A program made the position numbers and the translations under genes. This document shows positions 34,170 through 42,500 of a stretch of 42,640 bases of DNA, in pieces; position 1 is the first letter of the stretch, and every line of letters begins with the position of its first letter. Under the pieces are notes generated by a model. The model saw only the letters and a list, made by a program, of their open reading frames with translations, did no database searches and was not told the DNA's origin. Source of the DNA: Planctomycetota bacterium (lineage in GTDB: Bacteria; Planctomycetota; Phycisphaerae; SM23-33); assembly GCA_026693065.1 (NCBI GenBank), contig JAPLNA010000258.1, positions 14,013-56,652 of the forward strand. Reading direction: 5' to 3'.

Positions 34170-34444
34170 GGGAAAACCCTTTGGACGGCCTTCTGACCGA
34201 AACGATCCGCGGATTTGCAGGCGGGCGGCCGCCGCTGGCGCCGGGGCGCTCCCGCAGCCAAGGCGAGTGAGTCCAGCCCACATTTCGCCGTCGCATGCTA
34301 CCTGCCCTGCCGCCAAGGGTCAAGGAAAAGGCGGACAATCCCGCGGCGTAGCCGTCCAACGGTCAACGGAAACGCAGGGGTTCGGGGCAGGGCAGGGAAA
34401 CGGGAAACAGGGAGAACCCCCTGCCGGGGGAACTACAGGCGCGC

Positions 34445-34469
34445 CCGGAAAAAAACTGTCGTTTTCCGG
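34445..34469. other. CCGGAAAA/TTTTCCGG hairpin upstream of mod
   Basis: The perfect 8-bp stem has a 9-base loop. It overlaps a second palindrome (TTTTCCGGAAAA, 34462-34473). It lies about 280 bp upstream of the mod start and could be an operator or a terminator-like structure. Its function is unknown. Confidence 0.35.
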
Positions 34470-34767
34470 AAAAACAGCCGGAATTACGGAAAAAAGCGGC
34501 CATCAGGGGCTACGTCGGCGCGGGGGCGTTTTACCTGTTGCGGCGAAGGCGGTTGGAGAGGATGGGGGAAGCGTAAGTGGCTCTTTCCGGCGAAGGCGCG
34601 ACCGTTAACTATGGGGAGGCTGATCCTCCGAAGGGCGATTGCCGGTAATCGGGAACCCGTAATCAGTAACCAGTAATCAGTAACCGGTAATCAGTAATCA
34701 GCCAGGAGATAAGACAATGGCAGAAGGGATTGCAGCTCACGGCCCGGGTCTACTGGTTACAAATTAC

Positions 34768-34782
34768 TCCGCCGAAGGCGGA
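34768..34782. repeat. REP-like palindrome TCCGCCGAAGGCGGA, copy 1
   Basis: The 6-bp stem with GAA loop is embedded in ATTACTCCGCCGAAGGCGG and followed by ACCG. The same wider context recurs at 35067-35089. Confidence 0.7.
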
Positions 34783-34832
34783 CCGACTCCCGGATCACCC
34801 CCCGGCCAGGGGCCGGGGAAGTCCCCGGGAAG

Positions 34833-34919
34833 TGTCCCTGAGGTGTCCTTCAGGTGTCCCGGAGGTGTCCTTGAGGTGTCCTTCAGGTGTCCTTGAGGTG
34901 TCCTGTCCCGGAGGTGTCC
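34833..34919. repeat. 11-bp tandem array, consensus CCYTSAGGTGT
   Basis: About seven full units plus one broken unit (CCTGT) read CCCTGAGGTGT, CCTTCAGGTGT, CCCGGAGGTGT, CCTTGAGGTGT and so on. Eleven bases are near one helical turn, so equivalent bases of each unit face the same side of the DNA. Confidence 0.8.
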
Positions 34920-35033
34920 GAAAACGGCGAGGTCGAGGGAGGGACCAAATGGTAACGTGTGGCGGGGGAATGTGTTAGGAAATGAGAGAGGATCGCGGCG
35001 AGGTTTTTGGGACACCCCCGACTCACTTCTCAC

Positions 35034-35048
35034 TCCGCCGAAGGCGGA
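35034..35048. repeat. REP-like palindrome TCCGCCGAAGGCGGA, copy 2
   Basis: This copy is identical to copies 1 and 3 and lies 22 bp before copy 3 in the same orientation. Confidence 0.7.
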
Positions 35049-35070
35049 CTGCTTACGGTTTACTGATTAC

Positions 35071-35085
35071 TCCGCCGAAGGCGGA
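35071..35085. repeat. REP-like palindrome TCCGCCGAAGGCGGA, copy 3
   Basis: This copy lies just after the stop of the convergent-facing C45 hydrolase gene (35095), within an ATTACTCC...GGACCG context shared with copy 1. A stem here could also act as a weak terminator for that gene. Confidence 0.7.
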
Positions 35086-35094
35086 CCGCCCGGG

Positions 35095-36117
35095 CTACGG
35101 GCTACTGGCTACGTTTTCCTCCCCCCCGGCCAGCAGGCGGCGGGGGACGAAGAGCTCCAGGCTGGCCTGGGAGGGGCGGATGACCATCTGCTGGGCGGTG
35201 ATGGGTTGCATGACGGCTGGGTGGGAGAGGATCTCCAGCAGGCTTTCGGTGGTGGGGGTGCGGCCGGTGGGCAGGGGGGCGGTGAGGGATTTGAGGGCGT
35301 CGTAGCGGCTGCAGGTGGGGTCGAAGTATTTGCGGACGCCCTCGCCGGGCTGGGTGGAGGCGCGGAGGAGGCGGTAGTGGTTGGTGGTCAGGAGGGGCTC
35401 GTCGCCGGCGGGGCGGCGGAGGAGGGCCTTGCTGGGGGTCCGTTCGATCACCACGCGTTGGTCGTTGGAGAGCCCGGCGACGGTCAGGAGGGCGGCGGCG
35501 GCGAGTTTCTCGTGGGTGAGCATGTCGACGGCCTGGTCGAACCCGGCGGCGTCTTCGAGCACCTTGCGGAGGAACAGGAGGACGGGGTAGCCGGCCTTGC
35601 TGACGCCCTCGTCGCTCCAGACGGCGTTGAGGACGAGGGCGAAGCCTCGGGCGGACAGCCCGGTGGCGACGCCGATGGCCCCGGGCCAGCCGGCGATGGA
35701 GAAGTTGACCCGGCCGCCCTTGGTGACGTGGAGGAGGCAACTGGCGGCGGCGAGTTTGTACTCGGGCCACCAGTCCATGTTGCGGGCGACGACGGGCCCC
35801 TCGGGGCTGGCCAGGACGGCCGTCGAGCAGCCCAGTTGGGACATCGCCAGATCGTAGGAGACATTGGCCAGCATGAGCCATTCCCACTCGATGCCGGCGT
35901 GTTTGGCGGCGGCCTTGACTTCGGCGGCGAATCGCCCGCCGGTGCGGAGGTTGACCATGGGGGCCAGGTGGACGGCGGCGGGGGGGCATTCTTGCCGGAT
36001 GGCGGCCAGGAGGTCGCGGGCGTGGTCGAGGACGGGGCCCTGGATGGAGTCGTAGCGATCTTCCCAGGGGCGGTCAAAGTCGATCGTGAATGTCGGGGCG
36101 GGCGACCAGGGCGGCAT
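35095..36117 (-). CDS. Ntn-type amide hydrolase, acid ceramidase/NAAA-like (peptidase family C45 / choloylglycine hydrolase fold)
   Basis: The protein has 340 residues. The N-terminus APTFTIDFDRPWEDRYDSI resembles the propeptide of acid ceramidase and N-acylethanolamine acid amidase. LGC97STAVLASPEGPVVAR112NMD115W follows. In this family the Cys becomes the N-terminal nucleophile after self-cleavage, and Arg and Asp 15 and 18 residues later support catalysis, as seen here. A later block (TTNHYRLL near 245) fits the Asn of the oxyanion region. It should cut amide bonds of N-acyl compounds. The natural substrate is open. No signal peptide is visible. It has a promoter only six bases upstream of ATG, with no room for a ribosome site. 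The GNAT gene ends 44 bp before its start. Confidence 0.85.
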   Translation of the reverse strand: MPPWSPAPTFTIDFDRPWEDRYDSIQGPVLDHARDLLAAIRQECPPAAVHLAPMVNLRTGGRFAAEVKAAAKHAGIEWEWLMLANVSYDLAMSQLGCSTAVLASPEGPVVARNMDWWPEYKLAAASCLLHVTKGGRVNFSIAGWPGAIGVATGLSARGFALVLNAVWSDEGVSKAGYPVLLFLRKVLEDAAGFDQAVDMLTHEKLAAAALLTVAGLSNDQRVVIERTPSKALLRRPAGDEPLLTTNHYRLLRASTQPGEGVRKYFDPTCSRYDALKSLTAPLPTGRTPTTESLLEILSHPAVMQPITAQQMVIRPSQASLELFVPRRLLAGGEENVASSP

Positions 36118-36123
36118 GGGGGG

Positions 36124-36152
36124 ATTGTACCCGAGGGACGCCCCCGGGCCAA
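36124..36152 (-). promoter_or_regulatory. Promoter predicting a leaderless mRNA for the C45 hydrolase
   Basis: On the minus strand TTGGCC (36152-36147), a 17-bp spacer and TACAAT (36129-36124) are followed after six bases by ATG 36117. Transcription should begin at or within a base or two of the ATG. There is no Shine-Dalgarno sequence. Confidence 0.55.
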
Positions 36153-36160
36153 GGGCGGGT

Positions 36161-37078
36161 TCAGATTCGCCCGGTCATGCGGTCGTACTTGTCGCGGGCG
36201 AGGGTTTTGAGCAGCAGCCCCACGCCCGGGCGCAGGCGGGTGCGGGCGGGGAAGGGGTGGGGGACGAAGCCCAGGCCGGTCTTGAACTTCTCCAGGTTCG
36301 TCACGTTGGACTTGATGGCGTAGTGGGCGGAGGTCACGCCGGGGATCTTCGCGGCGTTCATGACGAAGGCGGCCATGACGGCGTCGTTGACGTTGGTGTG
36401 GAGCATGTCGGTGCGGCTGGCGATGGTGTCGACGTAGGCGGTCGGGCCGATGATCTTCGTGACGAGGAAGCCGGCGACCTGCCCGGTTTCGATCTCCCGC
36501 CCGACGATCACCGAGACGCCCGGGCAGTCGAGCAGGAGGCGGAAGGTTTCGCCGAAGGAGGCCGGGTCGAGGCAGTGCTTCCATCCGCTGCGGCCGGACA
36601 GGTCGTTCCAGGAGGCCAGGCAGCCGCTCAGGGTGTCTTCGTCCAGCGAGCGGGCCACTTCCAGGCTGCAGCACTTGAAGCCTTTTCGCATGGAATTACG
36701 TCGCTTGGCGTCGATGGACTCGCTGCCGTAGGAGGCCAGGTCGAGGACGGCGTTGATGACGAGATGGCTGTCGGCCTGGGCCTCGTCGGGGACGACGTGC
36801 TGGTAGCCCAGGAAGCTCTTGCCCCAGGGGAGACTGACCTCGGCCGGGGGGATGGGCGCGAAGCAGTCGGCCGGCCAGCAGAGCCCGGGCTTCACCTGAT
36901 ACCACCAGTGGCCCGCGCGGTCCTGGAAGGGGATGGAGAAATTGCCGAACCGGCCGCTGGTCCCGATGTACCACCAGAAGGGCAGGGCCTTGATTCGCTG
37001 CAGGGCCTGGCAGTGCTCCGCCACGCCGCAGTGGGCCAGGGGCAGTTCGACAACGTTGATGTCCGCGGGTTTTGCCAT
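36161..37078 (-). CDS. GNAT/FemAB-like acyltransferase (putative)
   Basis: I choose ATG 37078, giving 305 residues. An ATG at 37111 overlaps a TACAAT hexamer (37115-37110) that looks like the -10. The N-terminal part (1-130) is a divergent domain with PFWWYIGTSGRFGNFSIPFQD. The C-terminal part (145-290) has RRNSMRKGFKCC, SVIVGREIETGQVAGFLVTKI (the core GNAT beta4 region), AYVDTIASRTDMLHTNVNDAVMAAFV and SNVTNLEKFKTGLGFVPHPF, typical of the Acetyltransf_6/FemAB-related group. It probably moves an acyl or aminoacyl group in the cytoplasm. The substrate is unknown. It diverges from the methyltransferase gene. Confidence 0.72.
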   Translation of the reverse strand: MAKPADINVVELPLAHCGVAEHCQALQRIKALPFWWYIGTSGRFGNFSIPFQDRAGHWWYQVKPGLCWPADCFAPIPPAEVSLPWGKSFLGYQHVVPDEAQADSHLVINAVLDLASYGSESIDAKRRNSMRKGFKCCSLEVARSLDEDTLSGCLASWNDLSGRSGWKHCLDPASFGETFRLLLDCPGVSVIVGREIETGQVAGFLVTKIIGPTAYVDTIASRTDMLHTNVNDAVMAAFVMNAAKIPGVTSAHYAIKSNVTNLEKFKTGLGFVPHPFPARTRLRPGVGLLLKTLARDKYDRMTGRI

Positions 37079-37242
37079 GGTAACGTCCGGGCTGAAGGTG
37101 ACGGTTATCATTGTACCATCGGCATACGGGGAGGGCAGCTTCCGAAAATCCGGGGCGGGGGGGGCTTTCGACCCAGCAGCGGCCCCGGCCCGATCCGCAG
37201 AGAAAACTCCCGGGCGCACCGGAAATGGGCCGCGGAGGGTTC

Positions 37243-37248
37243 TATAAT
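37243..37248 (+). promoter_or_regulatory. TATAAT -10 element upstream of the methyltransferase gene
   Basis: A perfect TATAAT lies about 90 bp before ATG 37339. The expected -35 position (37220-37225) reads CGGAAA, which is poor, so an activator may be needed. Confidence 0.4.
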
Positions 37249-37338
37249 TCGTGGCGAACCGGCGAAGCCGGGCGGGCGCCCGGCCCATCGATGGTTGCGA
37301 TTCGTCCAGGCCGTATCTTCGCACGGAAAGGATATCGC

Positions 37339-38106
37339 ATGACGAATGCCAATCTGCAGTCCACCGTGGAGGCCTACGCCAGGGGGGAGTTCGCGGGCCG
37401 TTGGCTGGCGCCCAGGTACGAACTGTTTCCCCATGAGCTCGCCCTGATGAAGGCGTACTGTCCCGACCGGAATGCCTCGATCTTGACCGTGGGGTGCGGG
37501 GCCGGACGGGAGACCTTCGCCCTCAGCGACGAGGGCTACGCCAATCTCCATGGGATGGACTGCACGCCCGAAATGATCCAACGGGCCATGGTGCATGGCG
37601 ATTCGGTCGGACGGAACATTCCGTTCGTGGTGGCGACGGCCGATGCCCTGCCGTATTCCGACGCCGCCTTCGACGTGGCGACGATGTTCGAGAACGTCTA
37701 CGGCCACATTACGCCGCGGGAGGCGTGGATCGCGTCCCTTCGGCAGGTCGCCCGCGTGGTCAAGCCCGGCGGGCTGGTCCTGATGGATTTGAACTCGCAG
37801 GGGGATCGGTTGGCGTACAGTTTCTACTTCAAGGCGATGAGTTTTCTCCATATGTTCGCCAACCCCCACAAGTGCGAGCCGGGGGACAAGATTCCCCGCT
37901 GGGGCTTTCTCGCCAACCGCGGCCAGGGGACGCGGGTGTTTCGGTCCCACTGGTTCACGCCCGAGGAGGTCGTCTCCGACGCCAACGAGGTCGGCCTGCG
38001 AGTCTTGTTATCCAGCACCCAGAAAGGGGTCGCCAGGGATCCGATGAAGAGTACGCGGGCGCTTCGGGGCGGGGGTTGGCTGGTGTGCGTGCTCCAACGG
38101 CCGTAG
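37339..38106 (+). CDS. Class I SAM-dependent methyltransferase
   Basis: ATG 37339, with AAAGGA six bases upstream, gives 255 residues. The frame extends further upstream without support. Motif I is ILTVGCGAGRETFAL near residue 48, followed by MDCTPEMIQRA near 72 (acidic SAM-ribose position), ATADALPYSDAAFDVATMF near 95-113 and VARVVKPGGLVLMDLNS near 137. This is the UbiE/Methyltransf_11 pattern. The acceptor cannot be deduced. Its neighbours (acyltransferase, amide hydrolase) hint at a small-molecule or lipid modification set, but only weakly, since it is on the opposite strand. Confidence 0.88.
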   Translation: MTNANLQSTVEAYARGEFAGRWLAPRYELFPHELALMKAYCPDRNASILTVGCGAGRETFALSDEGYANLHGMDCTPEMIQRAMVHGDSVGRNIPFVVATADALPYSDAAFDVATMFENVYGHITPREAWIASLRQVARVVKPGGLVLMDLNSQGDRLAYSFYFKAMSFLHMFANPHKCEPGDKIPRWGFLANRGQGTRVFRSHWFTPEEVVSDANEVGLRVLLSSTQKGVARDPMKSTRALRGGGWLVCVLQRP

Positions 38107-38359
38107 GGATAGGGCGGCCCCGTGCGGCCCGGGTGTGGCAATCAGCTTAACTCTGGTTTTTGGCTGATCTTGCAAGCGTAGACATGGCCGCCATTACCAT
38201 TGGAGGTTACTCGACGGGCCCTGGCCAGTTGTGATGTGATGCACAGCGTCAATGGGCGGATACGCCCCGTCCGTTGCGCCGTGGAACAGAAGGGAATCGG
38301 GGGCCGGGCGAAATCACGAGGACGGGGAGATATTTCTTGCGTTTCTTTCGGGAAAACAA
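38107..38359. other. Intergenic region upstream of the rex promoter
   Basis: I see no gene here. Composition becomes more AT-rich toward 38320-38360. The only item of note is a degenerate Rex-like site at 38229-38246. Confidence 0.5.
38229..38246. promoter_or_regulatory. Degenerate second Rex-like site
   Basis: TTGTGATGTGATGCACAG matches 11 of the 14 fixed positions of the 18-bp TTGTGAA-N4-TTCACAA pattern. It lies 164 bp (centre to centre) upstream of the perfect operator. Confidence 0.25.
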
Positions 38360-38388
38360 TTGACATTCAGCCGATAGGATTATAGAAT
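38360..38388 (+). promoter_or_regulatory. Consensus promoter of the rex-nuoE-nuoF/gltD operon
   Basis: Perfect TTGACA (38360-38365), a 17-bp spacer and TAGAAT (38383-38388) make this the strongest promoter in the window. The predicted start near 38395 falls inside the Rex operator. Confidence 0.8.
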
Positions 38389-38392
38389 CAAA

Positions 38393-38410
38393 CTGTGAAC
38401 GGATTCACAG
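38393..38410. promoter_or_regulatory. Rex operator (ROP)
   Basis: CTGTGAACGGATTCACAG is a perfect 7+4+7 inverted repeat. Its core, TGTGAAC-GGA-TTCACA, fits the published Streptomyces Rex operator pattern TGTGAACNNNTTCACA at every fixed position. It covers the expected transcription start, so bound Rex should block RNA polymerase when NADH is low. Confidence 0.85.
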
Positions 38411-38453
38411 CGTGAATGACATAACAGTCAGAGAGGGTCAAAGAGCTGCGATC

Positions 38454-39092
38454 ATGCTGGGACAATGGCCCGACAAGGCGATTGAGAGACTGAGCCTGTA
38501 CCGGCGGCTGCTGGCGAATCTGGCGGCGGAGCGGGTCAAGTTCATCTATTCGCATGAGCTGGCGCAGAAGGCCGGCCGGACCGCCGCCCAGGTCCGAAGG
38601 GACATGATGATCCTGGGCTTCTCGGGCTCTCCGACCAAGGGGTACGAAGTCGCCAGGCTGATCGAAGCCATCGGGGGGTTCCTGGATGCCGGCGGACTTC
38701 AGGAGATCGCCTTGGTGGGCGTGGGCAACCTCGGTCGGGCGATTCTGTCCTATTTCGCCGGTCGCAGGCCCAATCTCAGCATCACGGCGGCCTTCGACAG
38801 CGACCCGGCGAAGGTGGACCGGGTCATTCACGGCTGCCCGTGCCACCGGATGGAGGAGTTGGCTTCCCTGGTGGCCGTCAAGAGCATCAACACGGCGATT
38901 GTGGCCGTGCCGGCAGGGGAGGCCCAGGCCGTCGCCGACGCCCTGGTGGGCGCGGGGGTTTGTGGACTGTTGAATTTCGCCCCGGTGCGGTTGCGCGTTC
39001 CGGGGGCGGTGTTCGTGGAGAACGTGGATTTGACGACGTCGCTGGAGAAGGTGGCGTTTTTTGCACGGAGACAGCTACTAAGACAGGAATAG
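38454..39092 (+). CDS. rex: Redox-sensing transcriptional repressor Rex
   Basis: ATG 38454, with AAAGAG eight bases upstream, gives 212 residues, the usual Rex length. GTG 38412 is in frame but lies right against the operator without a ribosome site. The winged helix (1-70) contains SHELAQKAGRTAAQVRRDMMILG, and the Rossmann domain (75-195) starts IALVGVGNLGRAIL, with AFDSDP after strand 2. LLNFAPVRLRVP and VENVDLTTSLEKVAFF close the protein as in known Rex dimers. Rex binds DNA with NAD+ or alone and lets go when NADH binds. The operator just upstream indicates self-control. The nuoE gene follows after four bases, so the NADH oxidoreductase is under the same switch. Confidence 0.96.
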   Translation: MLGQWPDKAIERLSLYRRLLANLAAERVKFIYSHELAQKAGRTAAQVRRDMMILGFSGSPTKGYEVARLIEAIGGFLDAGGLQEIALVGVGNLGRAILSYFAGRRPNLSITAAFDSDPAKVDRVIHGCPCHRMEELASLVAVKSINTAIVAVPAGEAQAVADALVGAGVCGLLNFAPVRLRVPGAVFVENVDLTTSLEKVAFFARRQLLRQE

Positions 39093-39096
39093 GGAC

Positions 39097-39588
39097 ATGA
39101 TCGACAACTGTGAAACCGACATTGAAGCGATTCTGGCCAGGCACCCGGCGGCGGGTCGGGAAGCCCTGATTCCCGTTCTACAGGAGATTCAGGAGAGCCA
39201 GGGGTATCTCTCCCGCCAGGCCGTCAGCCTCGTGGGGCGCCGCCTCAAGCTACCCGCCAGCAAGATCTTCGGGGTGGCGACCTTCTACAATCAGTTCCGC
39301 TTCGCTCCCAAGGGCAAGTACCACTTCACGATCTGCCGCGGGACGGCCTGCCACGTGAAGGGGTCGGAGAAGGTGCTGGACATGGTGACCAAGCAACTGA
39401 AGCTCAAGCCCGGGCAGACCTCGCGGGACAAGCTTTTCAGCCTCGAAATCGTCGCCTGCATGGGCGCCTGCGGACTGGCGCCCGTGGTGAACGTCAACGG
39501 TGAGTTCTACGCCAAAGTGACCCCGGCCAGACTGGGACGAATCATCCAGGACTGCCGCCAGAAGGAAGTGGCCAATGGTAAGCGCTGA
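39097..39588 (+). CDS. hndA: NuoE/HndA-type thioredoxin-like [2Fe-2S] subunit
   Basis: This 163-residue protein is normal for the 24-kDa subunit. The helical N-terminus (10-60: LIPVLQEIQESQGYLSRQAVSLVGRRL) precedes the thioredoxin-like domain. The four cluster ligands are in CRGTACHVKGSE near residue 85 (C-x4-C) and CMGACGLAPVV near 125 (C-x3-C). In NuoE, HndA and HydC this [2Fe-2S] subunit pairs with the NADH-binding NuoF-like flavoprotein, encoded here by the next gene. The two genes overlap by 14 bases and AGGAAG precedes the second start, so translation is coupled. It belongs to a soluble complex (bifurcating hydrogenase, formate dehydrogenase or transhydrogenase), because no membrane subunits are in view. 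Confidence 0.95.
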   Translation: MIDNCETDIEAILARHPAAGREALIPVLQEIQESQGYLSRQAVSLVGRRLKLPASKIFGVATFYNQFRFAPKGKYHFTICRGTACHVKGSEKVLDMVTKQLKLKPGQTSRDKLFSLEIVACMGACGLAPVVNVNGEFYAKVTPARLGRIIQDCRQKEVANGKR

Positions 39589-42500
39589 AACCAACAAGAC
39601 GAGCGTAGCGGGCCGGTGCTGGCAGGAGCCGCGGAGGCCTTCGCCCAAACTCCTGGCCCGGATCAAGAGCGGCGAACTGGCCAAGATCCGCGCCGCCGGC
39701 GGCGACAAGCTGGAGGCCTACCTGGCCGCCCTGCGCCGCGAGGTTGTGGACAAGCCTGTGGTATTCGTCGGGGCGGGCACGTGCGGGCTGGGCGCCGGCG
39801 CGGGCAAGACCCTCGCCGCCGTCCGTGACTACCTCCAGGCCCACAAGGCCGACGTCAAGGTCGTCGAGGTCGGCTGCATCGGGCTGTGCTCCGAAGAGCC
39901 CGTCATGGACGTCCAGTTGCCCGGCAAGGCCCGGGTGAGCTTCGGCTCTGTGACGGCGGAGAAGGCCCCCGGCATCCTCGATGCCATGCTCTCCCGCCAG
40001 GAGGCTCCCAAGGACATGGTGCTCGGACAGTTCCGCGGCGCCAAGGAACAGGCCTGGCAGGGAATGGCGTATCTGGACGAGCACCCCTTCCTGATCCACC
40101 AGCGCCGGGTGGTGCTGGCCGGCAGCGGGATCGTCGACCCGCTGGACATTGACGAGTACATCGCCCGCGGCGGGTATTCCTCCATGGCGGCGGTGCTCGA
40201 GGGCATGACCCGCGAGCAGGTCTGCGACTCGGTGATCGCCAGCGGGCTTCGCGGGCGAGGCGGCGGCGGGTTCCCCACGGGCAAGAAGTGGAAGTTCGCC
40301 CTGGCGACCTCCGCCGACCAGAAGTACCTCATCTGCAACGCCGACGAAGGCGACCCGGGCGCGTTCATGGACCGCGCCGTCTGCGAAAGCGACCCCCACC
40401 GCCTCCTCGAAGGCATGGTCATCGCCGCCTACGCCATCGGCGCCACCAAAGCTTACGTCTACATCCGGGCCGAGTACCCCCTGGGCGTCGAGAACCTCAC
40501 CCGAGCCATCGAGCAGGCCAAGGCCTACGGGCTCATCGGCGAGAACATCCTCGACAGCGGCAACAGCCTGGAGATCAAGCTCAAGAAGGGCGCCGGGGCG
40601 TTCGTTTGCGGCGAGGAGACGGCCCTGATCAATTCGATCGAGGGCAAGCGAGGCATGCCGCGTCCGCGTCCGCCGTTCCCGGCCGTCTCGGGCCTGTTCG
40701 GAAAGCCCACCGTCATCAACAACGTCGAGACGCTGGCCAACCTGCCCCTGATCCTGGAGCGTGGGGCCGAGTGGTTTGCCTCGATGGGCACGACCGGCAG
40801 CAAGGGCACGAAGGTGTTCGCCCTGTCGGGCATGGTGCGGCGGACGGGGCTGGTCGAGGTGCCCATGGGCACGACGCTGCGGCAGGTGGTCTTTGACATC
40901 GGCGGGGGCATCCCCAACAACAAGAAGTGCAAGGCCGTCCAGATCGGCGGGCCCTCCGGCGGCTGCGTCCCCGAGGCCCAGATGGACATCCCGACCGATT
41001 ACGAGGCCCTCAAGAATTTCGGCACCATCATGGGCTCCGGCGGGCTGGTCGTGCTGGACGAGTCGACGTGCATGGTCGACTTCGCCAAGTTCTTCATGGA
41101 GTTCATCCAGTCCGAGAGCTGCGGCAAGTGCATCCCGTGCCGGGAAGGCACCAAGCACATGCTGGAGATCCTGAAGGCCATCACCCGCCCGCGGCGCCGC
41201 GAAGACGAGGCTGACGCCCTCGTGCGGTTCCAGGGCATCATGAAGCTCAAGGCCCTGGGCGAGATGATCAAGTCCACCAGCCTGTGCGGGCTGGGGCAGA
41301 CCGCCCCCAACCCCGTGCTGAGCACGCTCAAGTGGTTCCGGGACGAGTACGAAGCCCACGTCTTCGAGCGGCGATGCCCCGCCGGGTCCTGCCGCGAACT
41401 GGTGGGCGTGACGTGCCAGAACGCCTGCCCGGCCGGCACGGAGACGTGGCGGTACGTGGCTCACGTGGCCCGGGGCGAGTACGGCGAGGCCTACCGGGTC
41501 ATCCGCCAGGCCAACCCGCTGCCGTCGGTCTGCGCCCGCGTGTGCCATCACCCGTGCGAGAAGGGCTGCCGCGCCGGCACCACGGGCGGCGAGCCCATTG
41601 CCCTGCGGGCGCTCAAGCGATTCGTGGTGGACCGGGTGGATCCGGGCAGCTATCGGCCTCCGTTCGCGGCGGCCAGGCCCAACGCGGCGAAGATCGCCGT
41701 CATCGGCGGCGGGCCCAGCGGACTCACCGCCGCCCACTGCCTGAGCCTCATGGGCCACAAGGTCACCCTCTTCGAACGCGAGAAAACTCTGGGCGGCATG
41801 CTCACGGCGGCCATCCCCGCCTATCGCATGCCCCGCGAAATCCTCCAGAAGGAAATCGACGCCCTCCTGAACGCCAACATCGACGTCCAGTACGGGCGGG
41901 CCATGGGCAAGGACTTCACCCCCGAAGACCTCCTCAAGGCCGGCTACCAGGCCGTCTACGTCGCCGTCGGCTCGCACAAGAGCAAGAAGCTCGACCTGGC
42001 CGGCGAGGACGCCTCGGGCGTGATCCCGGGCATTGGGTTCCTCAAGGCCCATAACCTTCACAATGAGTCCCTGGCCAAGGGGCGCGTCGGCATCATCGGC
42101 GGGGGCAACTCGGCGATGGACGCCGCCCGCGTCGCCTTCCGCCAGAGCGGCGTCAAGGGCGTGACGATGTTCTACCGTCGCAGCCGCGAGGAAATGCCCG
42201 CCTACGCCGAGGAAATTCACGCCGGGCTGGAAGAAGGCATCCAGATCGAGGAACTGGTCGCCCCCGTGGCCGTTCTGGCCAAGAACGGCAAGCTGACGGG
42301 CATGCGGCTGATCCGCAACGAGCTGGGCGAGCCCGACGCCTCCGGGCGGCGCAAGCCCGTACCGGTGCCCGGAAGCGAGTTCGAGGTCGAACTGGACACG
42401 CTGATCGTGGCCATCAGCGAAGAGCCCCAGGGCGAAGACCTGAAGGGCCTGGCCCTGACCAAGTGGGGCACGATGCGGGTGAACCCCGAGAGCCTCGCCG

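Larger units (their letters stand above)
34170..35094. other. Repeat-rich intergenic region, no convincing gene
   Basis: This 925-bp stretch lies upstream of mod. It holds a CCGGAAAA hairpin (34445-34469), short CGGAAAAA copies near 34446-34496, several TAATCAGTAA-type repeats (34660-34700), an 11-bp tandem array (34833-34919) and three identical 15-bp palindromes. A 59-codon frame (34717-34896) has a good ribosome site but runs into the repeats. The composition suggests a recombination or insertion hot spot next to the restriction locus. Confidence 0.6.

Noticed and set aside
34833-34919. Possible CRISPR array
   Set aside because: Units are 11 bp without spacers and no cas genes are present. 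It is a simple tandem repeat.
39542-42220. Minus-strand open frame of 892 codons
   Set aside because: It lies exactly opposite the NuoF-GltD fusion, with low-complexity composition and no motifs. The plus-strand frame has all the cofactor sites.
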